Assembly (NCBI GenBank): GCA_013043915.1 | Contig: JABEVH010000218.1 | Location: 1-10,581, forward strand | Length of the DNA: 10,581 nt | DNA from: Pseudomonadales bacterium | Lineage (GTDB): Bacteria > Pseudomonadota > Gammaproteobacteria > Pseudomonadales > Moraxellaceae | Direction: 5' to 3' | Shown: positions 1-6,425 of the stretch, piece after piece | Layout of the letters: each line of letters opens with the position of its first letter | Numbering within the stretch: position 1 is the stretch's first letter | The notes under the pieces: model-generated | The model's database searches: none | The model's input: only the letters and a program-made list of their open reading frames with translations | Told to the model about the DNA's origin: nothing | Position numbers and translations under genes: made by a program

Positions 1-2298
1 CCCTACCCCTACCCCGGTTCCATCACGCAACTCATAGGCCCTGTCGAGAAGATTGGTGATACCGACACGCCCATCGAGCTTGCCCAGTCCCTGCATGATA
101 AAAGTCCGATCTGCCGACACATTGACCTGCATGTAACCCGGCATATGCCCCTGATTGGCAAATCCATTACGCAACCCCGTTCCCGCCAGTACATCCAGGG
201 TGTAATTGGTATCCCAGGCTGAATACGTCAACCCGCCTGATGCCGTCCAGGTCTGGTCATGATCCAGATGTGTCCAGTGATTACTGATATAGTTCAGCTC
301 ATCAGGCGCAAAGACATACTGGCTGGAGGTAATGTTCTTCCCCATGGCCGTAGAACGAGCCACATTCAAATAGGCCGAAAAATTGTCATCACGATAATTG
401 GAGGTGAATTCCACGCCATAGATCTTGCCATACTGGTAATTAAATGGGGTATAGATCAGCGCAGAACCAAACTGCCCCTCATCAAGCAAGTTCTGAATTT
501 GCTGGTAGTAGCTATCTACACCTACCGTGAATTTTGAGGTAATCTGCTGATCGATCCCTGCATCATAATAATTGCTGCGCTCAGGCTTGACCGTATTGTT
601 CTGATCATTTGTGGGTGCCGCCAGGGTACCCTGTGAGGAAGCTATCGTCGCCGTCATGATCTGATCGGTAGGCGGTGGCGTGAAATACCTGGAGTACCCG
701 ATATGCGCCGTGGTATCCGCTGCAAGCTGATACAGCATATTCAGACGGGGACTTAACTGGTCACCCTGCACATAGGCCTGGATAGCATCGAGCCGGGCAC
801 CGTAGTTCACGGTCAACTTGCGGGTAAGCTTCCATTCATCCTGAAGATAAATGCCTTCGGTAGAAGCCAATTGGCTGCTATAGCTACCAAAAGCCACCGG
901 CACCGTTGAAGCCTGGGTGGGAGGACTCACCATCACATTCCCGGGTAAAGCCTGCAACTGGCTATTATCAACCAGTTTTTCAGTGCTCAGATAGGTCCCC
1001 ATGCGCAAGGTATGATGCTCATCCAGTCGGTAGGTAGCATCTGACTGTATGCCATTAGTCCAGCCGCTGCGAACCACGGCTGATGACACCCCGGTATAAG
1101 CCAGATCACCGGTGACATCTGGCTGAAAATTGACATCGGTATAACGTGAAAACAGGGAGACCTGATAGTTCCAGCGATCACCGACTGCACCTTGATAGGT
1201 AGCAATCAAATAATGCGTCGTTTCGCGTTGCTGGTCATTTAACTGAGCAGAAGCCAAACCCGTGCCGCCCTGAACCTGATAGGGAGCAACTTCACCTGAA
1301 ATCGTGGGAATCTGAAAACGGTTATTGGTCGTTCCGAAAATCAAGCTTACTGAGGAGACATCATCGATGAGGTAGGAAAAGTAGCCAAAGGCTTTGCCTT
1401 GATGCGTCTGATCATGCTGTGGATTCTTGTTATTCACCGGATTTTCAATACCGATATCACTACGCATCAGCGAACCGCCCAGATAGTAGTTCAATCGCCC
1501 GGAATGCCCGGCTACATCACCAAATACAGTCTGCTCACCATAACTGCCGACTTCTGCCCCCAGGCTCCCCCCCTGGGCAAACGCACCCGACTGAGTCCTG
1601 ATATCGACAACTCCAGCCGTGTGATAACCGTATTGCGCTGGCAATGCTCCGGTGAGCAACTGAATACTGTGGGCAAAATGGGTGTCCAGGCTCTGTCCGA
1701 AACCGGCAATGCTATCGGGCAACATAATACCATTGATACGATACTGCAGATCAGCGTGATCACCCCTCACATGCAGCTGCCCGTAGGAGTCCTGTACAAC
1801 ACCAGGCGCTTGCAAAAGTACCTGATTAAATGAAGTGTTGCTGCCATCAGGCAGTTTATCGATATCTTTTTGGGTAAACTGGTAGGTGCTGGTACCCGTT
1901 TCCTTGGACACCTGATTGCGAACATGCTGCTTGTGCCTGACCTTCACATGCACACGCAAGGCTTGAGTACTGTTTAAGGTTAATAAGGTCTGGCGATGAT
2001 CATTGTCCGCCTGCAAGCTGACCCGGGCAGATCCTGCCTGATACGTAGCGTCCGTCGCCGAGACCTGATACTGTCCCGGGGCCAGCCCCGCAAAGCTGAA
2101 GTGCCCCTGACTGTCCGTCGTCGTACTACCCACGACAGCCTTATGGCCAGGCACTTTGATAGCAACCGACACCTTGGCTAAGGGGCGACCCAAGGCATCA
2201 TTGACCACGCCTTCAACCACGGCGGCATGTATCCATGAACTCCCCGTCACCAACCACAACCCAGACAACAATTTCCAGGTACTGTCCGACAAATTCAC
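1..2298 (-). CDS. TonB-dependent outer-membrane receptor with carboxypeptidase-regulatory-like N-terminal domain (3' end beyond window)
   Basis: I read one uninterrupted reverse-strand frame of 766 codons with no stop before the window edge. Residues 1-25 look like a signal peptide (hydrophobic LLSGLWLVTG, cleavage near IHA/AVV). Residues about 28-108 form a beta-sandwich of the CarboxypepD_reg type (VEGVVNDALGRPLAKV, then TDSQGHFSFAGLAPGQYQV). A plug domain follows at about 138-238, with FNQVLLQAPGVVQD, LHVRGDHADLQYRINGI and LLTGALPAQYG. The rest is barrel: many alternating aromatic strands, YLQDEWKLTRKLTVNYGARLD, and near the edge GRVGITNLLDRAYELRDG, which in this superfamily lies some 20-30 residues before the C-terminal strand. 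It should therefore be nearly complete. Such receptors use TonB-ExbBD energy to import siderophores, cobalamin, sugars or other ligands; nothing here reveals the substrate. An in-frame TGA lies just upstream, so the start must be GTG (2298) or TTG (2301). I chose GTG because its Shine-Dalgarno spacing is 8 nt. Confidence 0.93.
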   Translation of the reverse strand, partial: MNLSDSTWKLLSGLWLVTGSSWIHAAVVEGVVNDALGRPLAKVSVAIKVPGHKAVVGSTTTDSQGHFSFAGLAPGQYQVSATDATYQAGSARVSLQADNDHRQTLLTLNSTQALRVHVKVRHKQHVRNQVSKETGTSTYQFTQKDIDKLPDGSNTSFNQVLLQAPGVVQDSYGQLHVRGDHADLQYRINGIMLPDSIAGFGQSLDTHFAHSIQLLTGALPAQYGYHTAGVVDIRTQSGAFAQGGSLGAEVGSYGEQTVFGDVAGHSGRLNYYLGGSLMRSDIGIENPVNNKNPQHDQTHQGKAFGYFSYLIDDVSSVSLIFGTTNNRFQIPTISGEVAPYQVQGGTGLASAQLNDQQRETTHYLIATYQGAVGDRWNYQVSLFSRYTDVNFQPDVTGDLAYTGVSSAVVRSGWTNGIQSDATYRLDEHHTLRMGTYLSTEKLVDNSQLQALPGNVMVSPPTQASTVPVAFGSYSSQLASTEGIYLQDEWKLTRKLTVNYGARLDAIQAYVQGDQLSPRLNMLYQLAADTTAHIGYSRYFTPPPTDQIMTATIASSQGTLAAPTNDQNNTVKPERSNYYDAGIDQQITSKFTVGVDSYYQQIQNLLDEGQFGSALIYTPFNYQYGKIYGVEFTSNYRDDNFSAYLNVARSTAMGKNITSSQYVFAPDELNYISNHWTHLDHDQTWTASGGLTYSAWDTNYTLDVLAGTGLRNGFANQGHMPGYMQVNVSADRTFIMQGLGKLDGRVGITNLLDRAYELRDGTGVGVG

Positions 2299-2306
2299 CA
2301 ATGCTT

Positions 2307-2312
2307 CTTCCT
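2307..2312 (-). promoter_or_regulatory. Ribosome binding site deciding a GTG start for the TonB-dependent receptor
   Basis: On the minus strand AGGAAG lies 8 nt before GTG (2298) and 5 nt before TTG (2301). No in-frame ATG occurs between the upstream in-frame TGA and the signal peptide, so a non-ATG start is required. The spacing favours GTG. Confidence 0.6.
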
Positions 2313-2346
2313 GATTACACGCTCAACGCGTTAATTCCAAGTACTT

Positions 2347-2408
2347 CAGCTTACGCTGGTATAGTCCTGAAAAAATAAGTGGTAGGTGCACAGGCAAGCA
2401 AAAGCCTG
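2347..2408 (-). other. Leader of the receptor gene with two possible hairpins
   Basis: Between the candidate -10 box and the receptor start, the minus-strand transcript would carry two foldable elements. One is a 5-bp stem (CAGGC/GCCTG, arms at 2404-2408 and 2391-2395) with an 8-nt loop. The other is CAGC-GTAA-GCTG (2358 down to 2347), a 4-bp stem closed by a GNRA-type tetraloop. A T-rich run lies about 15 nt after the first hairpin, too far for a standard intrinsic terminator. I do not recognise a known riboswitch consensus. Short stems like these also arise by chance. Confidence 0.3.
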
Positions 2409-2425
2409 CCACAGTTTGACGAAGC

Positions 2426-2431
2426 ATTATA
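2426..2431 (-). promoter_or_regulatory. Candidate -10 box of the TonB-dependent receptor promoter
   Basis: The minus strand reads a perfect TATAAT here, 127 nt before the GTG start of the receptor. No good -35 hexamer sits 16-18 nt upstream, so an activator may be needed or the match may be fortuitous. If used, it gives the receptor its own promoter, separate from the binding-protein gene upstream. Confidence 0.4.
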
Positions 2432-2484
2432 GGCCAAATCAGACCAGACTTGATGATGAAAATATTATGAACACCGTATGCTAG

Positions 2485-3576
2485 CTATTCATCCGTCATC
2501 GAACACTCGGCATTGGCTGGATTATGCTGACAACGCACTTTTTTCAGCAAATGCATCATGCGTGGATCATAAAACCCCATGCGGGTTAACTGTATACGAG
2601 CGGTTCGCATCATCTCGGCGTAACGCGCCTGATCTTTTTGCGTCAGATCCATCCAGTATTTAGGATCGACGTTCTCTTCACTATGCTCGACAAGGCGCCA
2701 AGCTCGCTCATTCGCTCTGAAAGCATAATTACGCAGAACTACCAGACGTTGATCCAGATCCGGCATAATTTTGAGCAGGCGATCGCGATTGATCATCACC
2801 GTTGCGGTGACCATAGATAAGGGAAAACGGTAAATAGCGCCCTGGGTTCCCAAGCCACGGTATAACTCTAGCGGCCTGTATATTATGGCGGGAGCCACCA
2901 GTATATCCACCTGGCCATTATTGAACTTGCCCGCAAAATTGGTAATATCCGAGGCTACCGGTTGAGCACCTAATTGTTGCACCAGATAAGCCTGTGATTT
3001 ATCCCAATCCATCACCGCTACTTTTTTTCCGGCTGCTTTATCCACAGAATTGATGCTTTTATCTCGAACAAATACATAGGCAGCACCTAAGGGTGCCACG
3101 CCAATAACCTGGTAAGGACCCGATATGGTGTAGGGAATAACTTTAGGGTTAGCGAGCGTGTTCAGCAGCAATCTGAGATCAGCATACGATGTTAAACCAC
3201 CTATCGAATCGATACTGCCTATAAATTTATTGAACTGACGTGCACGCAAGGAGGTAATACCTACTCCATCACATTGACCCGCCTTGAAGTCTTCAGCTGC
3301 AACCCCTTCGTCCGTATAGACCTTAAGATCAGCAAATATATTAAATTTTCTAGCTTCCAAAGCCAGATCCTGAGCATTGGCCCAAGCCTCACCGTTTTCG
3401 CCCAGAGGGTCAAAAATACAGAACTTGATATGCAGGGGTTTATAGTCAACAGACTCATCAGCCCTGACTGCAGACGATAATAAAATCATGGCCATCAAGG
3501 CACAAATTTTTAGTAATTTCATCAAAGTTACGCGAGAAACCCTGCCTTTTAAGACAGAAAGGGGTAGCGTCTGCAT
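2485..3576 (-). CDS. Putative periplasmic solute-binding protein, DctP-like fold (probably DUF6091 family)
   Basis: A 363-residue secreted protein. A hydrophobic signal segment (MKLLKICALMAMILLSSAVRA) ends near residue 39, followed by DES. The mature part resembles type 2 periplasmic binding proteins: an opening strand LHIKFCIFDPLGE (48-60), then AAYVFVRDKSINSVDKAAGKK (165-185) and GQVDILVAPAIIYRPLELY (221-239). The last two recall the 'variant strand, path choice, reduced target number' layout of TRAP/DctP proteins. From memory it matches a group annotated as 'putative solute-binding protein' (DUF6091); I could not check this. Cysteines 53/102 and 349/358 could form disulfides. Start: ATG at 3576 has AAGG 6 nt upstream, but the signal peptide itself begins at Met19 (3522), which lacks a Shine-Dalgarno. 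Both starts are possible. No TRAP or ABC importer permease is in the window. The receptor gene follows 186 bp downstream on the same strand, suggesting but not proving joint function. Confidence 0.8.
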   Translation of the reverse strand: MQTLPLSVLKGRVSRVTLMKLLKICALMAMILLSSAVRADESVDYKPLHIKFCIFDPLGENGEAWANAQDLALEARKFNIFADLKVYTDEGVAAEDFKAGQCDGVGITSLRARQFNKFIGSIDSIGGLTSYADLRLLLNTLANPKVIPYTISGPYQVIGVAPLGAAYVFVRDKSINSVDKAAGKKVAVMDWDKSQAYLVQQLGAQPVASDITNFAGKFNNGQVDILVAPAIIYRPLELYRGLGTQGAIYRFPLSMVTATVMINRDRLLKIMPDLDQRLVVLRNYAFRANERAWRLVEHSEENVDPKYWMDLTQKDQARYAEMMRTARIQLTRMGFYDPRMMHLLKKVRCQHNPANAECSMTDE

Positions 3577-3877
3577 CAGCAGCCTTTTTTCTCGCTTCCC
3601 TCCTATAGTTAGCTATCAAAATTAATAGGTGCCGGTCTTACCCGACAACTCAACCTTCTTTTCCTTAGACCCCAATATTTTCAGGGGCATAACGAGGTAT
3701 TACGCACAAACTGATAACAAGCCGCAGGCGCAGGGCAGACAACATCATCGCATGACAGAATAGCAAGTGCGACTGGCCGAAGCGACATCATATAATGTCA
3801 TCATGGCAAGATGGTTTTGTTGCCGCCCAAGCCCCATGGATCACCAAACAGATCTGATGGTGCTGAGATGCGCTATG
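3577..3877. other. Intergenic region without a convincing gene
   Basis: This 301-bp stretch separates the cupin from the binding-protein gene, which lie on the same strand. I see no tRNA, no transposon ends and no intrinsic terminator. It contains a CCCC/GGGG inverted repeat with a 10-nt loop (3670-3687), a strong GGAGGG (minus strand, about 3597-3602) that is 21 nt from the ATG and hence too far to serve it, and the TATAAT-containing dyad listed separately. The promoter of the binding-protein gene must lie here or further upstream, but I cannot identify it with confidence. Confidence 0.6.
3784..3799 (+). promoter_or_regulatory. Dyad GACAT-N6-ATGTC enclosing a perfect TATAAT
   Basis: GACAT (3784-3788) and ATGTC (3795-3799) are inverted repeats with a 6-nt spacer, and TATAAT occupies 3791-3796 on the plus strand. 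This would be a -10 box overlapped by an operator-like dyad. No convincing -35 is present 16-18 nt upstream. The downstream plus-strand region is the 3' end of the cupin gene in antisense, so a transcript from here would be antisense RNA or a tiny leaderless message. Weak evidence only. Confidence 0.25.
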
Positions 3878-4225
3878 TTAATGTAGGGCTGGCTCAGCCT
3901 TATGCAGGACTATGGTCAAAAGTACCACGGCATTTTTAATGGCATGCACGGCATGCACTTCACGCGCCAGTAAAAACGTCATTTCATTTTCACGCAGGGA
4001 AACACGTTTGCCACAGGCATCTAGCTCGACCACGCCCTCGACACATTGCAGGGTTAACGCTCCTTCCACGCAATGCTCCTTGAGTTCACTACCCGCCGGC
4101 ATGACCAGCCTGACCACTTCAAGATCCGGCGTACGCACCAGAGCACGCGAAAAAAACTCCGTATATTGTTCTCCCGTAGGATGAACATTGAAAACTTCAG
4201 CATTATCCGGACGAGGTAAAGCCAT
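3878..4225 (-). CDS. Small single-domain cupin protein
   Basis: A 115-residue cytoplasmic protein without a signal peptide, a normal size for a one-barrel cupin. The cupin core is visible: LVMPAGSELKEHCVEGALTL (about 41-60), then QCVEGVVEL with the glycine turn, then LRENEMTFLLAREVHAVHAI and a closing strand AVVLLTIVLH. The classical first motif (HxH, then E) is reduced to one histidine in KEHCVEG, and the second motif keeps His residues in REVHAVHA. Related small cupins, as I recall them, have a similar EHxxPG form, so this may be family-typical rather than decay. Metal binding and catalysis are uncertain; a small-ligand or regulatory role is equally possible. The start ATG is supported by AGGGAG 7 nt upstream on the minus strand (4232-4237). 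It is divergent from the next gene. I cannot name a substrate. Confidence 0.85.
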   Translation of the reverse strand: MALPRPDNAEVFNVHPTGEQYTEFFSRALVRTPDLEVVRLVMPAGSELKEHCVEGALTLQCVEGVVELDACGKRVSLRENEMTFLLAREVHAVHAIKNAVVLLTIVLHKAEPALH

Positions 4226-4258
4226 GATCTACTCCCTGAGACAGCTCTTTTGCAGGAG

Positions 4259-4291
4259 AGTATAGCGCTCACCTCCTGCTACCGCTATCAT
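4259..4291. promoter_or_regulatory. Candidate divergent promoter region with an inverted repeat
   Basis: On the minus strand TATACT (4264 down to 4259) is a 5/6 match to a -10 box, about 33 nt before the cupin start. On the plus strand TATCAT (4286-4291) is a 5/6 match ahead of the gene at 4327. Between and overlapping them is an inverted repeat, ATAGCG (4262-4267) and CGCTAT (4283-4288), with a 15-nt spacer. It is placed where a repressor could control both directions. Neither promoter has a good -35, so confidence is low. Confidence 0.3.
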
Positions 4292-4326
4292 GGTACGGCA
4301 GTAAGGAAATTAAGGATTTTTATCTG

Positions 4327-4620
4327 ATGAAGCGCGGTGCAGTGGCTATTTTAATCATGCTCTTATGTACCGTCGCCTGTGCTCGATCTCAGGACAGGTA
4401 TAACGGTGCCTTTGATCGCTATTTTATACAAAAACTGCAACGTCCCTGGTCAAAGTCAGTGATGGATCGTCTATTGAAGTGTCATGGCCTGCAGATACGC
4501 CCGCATCATTGGCATTGGGACGGTCTCAAAAACACTTACCTGAATGTAGATACAGCCGGTGATCACATCACCCACATGACGGTCCTGACCCCGGAAGGGG
4601 AACTGTTGGACCTGCACTGA
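4327..4620 (+). CDS. Small exported protein of unknown function, possible lipoprotein
   Basis: A 97-residue protein that I do not recognise. It begins MKRGAVAILIMLLCTVACARSQ, a short charged start plus a hydrophobic stretch. TVAC at 15-18 is close to a lipobox but has Thr where Leu is usual, so it may be a lipoprotein anchored at Cys18 or a plain secreted protein. The mature part has a notable cluster HHWHW (60-64), a CH pair (52-53), several other histidines and an acidic/hydrophobic tail ending LLDLH, which could bind metal or heme (inference only). ATG at 4327 has AAGGA 10 nt upstream. The MarC-family gene starts 9 nt after its stop, so the two are probably co-transcribed and perhaps translationally coupled. 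Confidence 0.7.
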   Translation: MKRGAVAILIMLLCTVACARSQDRYNGAFDRYFIQKLQRPWSKSVMDRLLKCHGLQIRPHHWHWDGLKNTYLNVDTAGDHITHMTVLTPEGELLDLH

Positions 4621-4629
4621 TGGCATCGT

Positions 4630-5253
4630 ATGAGTTGGCATGAAGCACTAAAGATGTTTGTCGGCCTGGTGGTCATTATTGACCCCCTGCTCTCTCTACC
4701 CACCTTCATCACCCTGACTGAAGGCATGAATAATCGCGACCGTAGCACATGCATACGCCGCGCCAGCTTGACGGTAGGCATCGTCCTCAGCGTTGCCGTC
4801 TTGCTCGGCCAACAAATTCTTGACCTGCTGGCGATCAGCATGCCTGCTTTTCGCATAGCTGGCGGATTACTTATCCTGATGATGGCCCTGTCGATGATGC
4901 ATGCCCGGCGCAGTGCCACGCAGGCTACCGAAGAAGAATCGTCAGAAGCCCTGGACAAGGAAGATATCTCCGTGGTGCCGTTAGGCGTACCTTTGCTGGC
5001 CGGACCTGGCGCCATCAGCACCGCCATCATCGATTCACATCATAACCTGCAAATCACCGCCATATTGCTCTTTGAAATCTGGCTGGTCGCTGGACTGGTC
5101 ATGCTGATACTGCAATTTGCCCAAGGCATACGGCAATCCTTGGGCAATACCGGGCTGAATATAGCTACCCGCTTGATGGGGTTAATGCTGGCCGCCATCG
5201 CTATTGAATTCATGGTAGGCGGCCTACGCACCATGCTCCCTGGCCTAAACTGA
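4630..5253 (+). CDS. MarC/UPF0056-family inner-membrane protein
   Basis: At 207 residues it has the usual family length. The hydrophobicity pattern supports about six membrane segments: roughly 9-28, 47-67, 72-91, 117-137, 142-164 and 180-200. Family hallmarks are visible: DPLLSLPTF (18-26) corresponds to the N/DPxGxxPxF motif near the N-terminus, PLLAGPGAIST (121-131) to the conserved GPG loop, and TRLMGLMLAAIAIEFMVGGL to the last helix with its small residues. An acidic cytoplasmic or periplasmic loop (about 95-113, EEESSEALDKED) separates the two halves. The E. coli relatives are MarC, YchE and YhgN. Their transport role is poorly defined, and the old link of MarC to multiple antibiotic resistance was not upheld as far as I recall. 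The Shine-Dalgarno is weak, consistent with coupling to the small gene just upstream. The glycine usually found after the DP is replaced by Leu here. Confidence 0.9.
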   Translation: MSWHEALKMFVGLVVIIDPLLSLPTFITLTEGMNNRDRSTCIRRASLTVGIVLSVAVLLGQQILDLLAISMPAFRIAGGLLILMMALSMMHARRSATQATEEESSEALDKEDISVVPLGVPLLAGPGAISTAIIDSHHNLQITAILLFEIWLVAGLVMLILQFAQGIRQSLGNTGLNIATRLMGLMLAAIAIEFMVGGLRTMLPGLN

Positions 5254-5285
5254 ACACCGGCACTGAATGCGCTCACATGTGTTCA
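5251..5285. terminator. Possible bidirectional hairpin between convergent genes
   Basis: TGAACAC (5251-5257) and GTGTTCA (5279-5285) form a perfect 7-bp inverted repeat with a 21-nt loop. The outer TGA of each arm is the stop codon of the MarC-family gene (plus strand) and of the sensor kinase (minus strand). It occupies the position of a shared terminator, but the loop is long, the stem is modest and no T-run follows on either strand, so intrinsic termination is doubtful. Confidence 0.3.
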
Positions 5286-6425
5286 TACTAGAGGCAGATA
5301 GATGAGAAACTCAGCCCCGCCTCCTTCCCGGTTGTGAACCTGGATATGGCCACCATGTTGATGCACCAACGTCTGTACCACAGCCAGACCCAAGCCGGTT
5401 CCACCCAAGGCACGTGAACGGGAATGATCCACGCGGTAAAAAGCATCAAAAATGCGACCTAAGGCAACTTCAGGAAAACCCGGTCCACGATCAGCGACTT
5501 GCAAAACAGCCATGTCAGCTTCACGATGAATGCCGACCTCCAGAACTCCTCCCGTGGCGGCATAACGCAAAACGTTTTCAACCAAATTGGTCATGACCTG
5601 GCGCAGGCGATCCGTATCGATCATAAGTTTGATCGGCTGCAAATCCAAAACAAGATGAACGCCTTCTTCATCAAGCCGCGAACTGTAAACTGGCATCCAG
5701 GATAACAAAAACTCCTGCAAATCCACCTCGCTGCGATGCAGACTCAAACGATTACCTTCCCCCAAGGTGACGGTGTTGATATCTTCAACCAAACGCACCA
5801 AATGCTCGGTATGTTCCAACAATTTATGAAGTTCAGCCAGTGAAGACGGAATCACACCATCACAAAGCGCATGCAAACGTCCACGCAGTATGGTCAGAGG
5901 AGTACGAAGTTCATGGGATATACCCGCAATGGTATCCTTACGTTCAACCTCTAATCGTTCTAGATGTGCTGCCATCACGTTGAAGTTTGTAGCTAAATGC
6001 GCCAATTCACCTTGAATCGCACTTTGAGCTCGTACCGAATAATCGCCCTGTGCGATACGGGTGGCTGCTTCCGACAAAGACTGCAAAGGACGCCCCCATA
6101 AACGTCGGACATACCATGCCGCTCCACCTCCCAAGCTCATAGTCAAAACCAACAGGCAGCCTATCCAGAAATAAATTGAGCGCGGCCCATGGGCTGAATC
6201 ATAGTGAGCACGTATCAGGATCGCTCGGTCAGAACCGAGTTTACCCTCCTCTTGCAAGTGTTGATACTCCATCCGCACATCAACAGGCAACGTGCTGTAG
6301 AACATGACTTCATCATGCTGTGAAATACCGCGATATACACCTATCATCGCCGTCATCAGGAACAGTCCCAGCAAGACCGTCCATACCCCAACCCTGAACC
6401 AGGATGATGCTAACGCTCGTACCAT
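5283..6425 (-). CDS. BaeS-like sensor histidine kinase
   Basis: A 380-residue inner-membrane kinase. TM1 is about 13-31, followed by a short periplasmic part (about 32-83). TM2 is about 84-105, followed by HAMP (about 105-158: RPLQSLSEAATRIAQGDYSVR). The dimerisation/phosphoacceptor domain has the H-box AGISHELRTPLTILRG with His171. The ATPase domain shows an N-box (NLVENVLRYA, Asn280/Asn284), G1 DRGPGF (312-317), the F-box RIFDAFYRVD and G2 GGTGLGLAVV (341-350). All catalytic motifs are intact. The H-box surroundings (LRGRLHALCDGV) resemble BaeS, while the sensor loop is shorter than I recall for BaeS. It should autophosphorylate His171 and pass the phosphate to the regulator encoded just upstream, whose 3' end it overlaps by 16 bp. 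The ATG start lies within that overlap and has AGG about 9 nt upstream. The signal is unknown; membrane disturbance or pump substrates are reasonable inferences. Confidence 0.94.
   Translation of the reverse strand: MVRALASSWFRVGVWTVLLGLFLMTAMIGVYRGISQHDEVMFYSTLPVDVRMEYQHLQEEGKLGSDRAILIRAHYDSAHGPRSIYFWIGCLLVLTMSLGGGAAWYVRRLWGRPLQSLSEAATRIAQGDYSVRAQSAIQGELAHLATNFNVMAAHLERLEVERKDTIAGISHELRTPLTILRGRLHALCDGVIPSSLAELHKLLEHTEHLVRLVEDINTVTLGEGNRLSLHRSEVDLQEFLLSWMPVYSSRLDEEGVHLVLDLQPIKLMIDTDRLRQVMTNLVENVLRYAATGGVLEVGIHREADMAVLQVADRGPGFPEVALGRIFDAFYRVDHSRSRALGGTGLGLAVVQTLVHQHGGHIQVHNREGGGAEFLIYLPLV

Noticed and set aside
1..15. Telomere-like ccctaccccta repeat at the left edge
   Set aside because: It encodes the Gly-Val-Gly-Val-Gly stretch of the receptor's C-terminal region in frame; two to three copies in coding sequence are not a structural repeat.
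1399..1833. Open frame of 144 codons on the plus strand
   Set aside because: It lies wholly opposite the plug and early barrel of the TonB-dependent receptor, has no ribosome binding site of note and no recognisable protein pattern; it is an antisense shadow.
2299..2430. Cobalamin or other known riboswitch upstream of the receptor
   Set aside because: The leader is shorter than a cobalamin riboswitch and I see none of its conserved box motifs.
2485..3576. Assignment as a functional TRAP transporter component
   Set aside because: The DctP-like pattern is suggestive, but neither TRAP membrane subunit is in the window, so naming a TRAP system would go beyond the evidence.
3912..4184. Open frame of 90 codons on the plus strand, downstream of a TATAAT
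   Set aside because: It is antisense to the cupin, has Ser/Thr/Arg-rich composition typical of shadow frames, and starts more than 100 nt from the candidate -10 box.
4563..5030. Open frame of 155 codons on the minus strand
   Set aside because: It is antisense to the MarC-family gene, whose family motifs and membrane pattern are clear; the antisense product is Ser/Arg-rich and low in structure.
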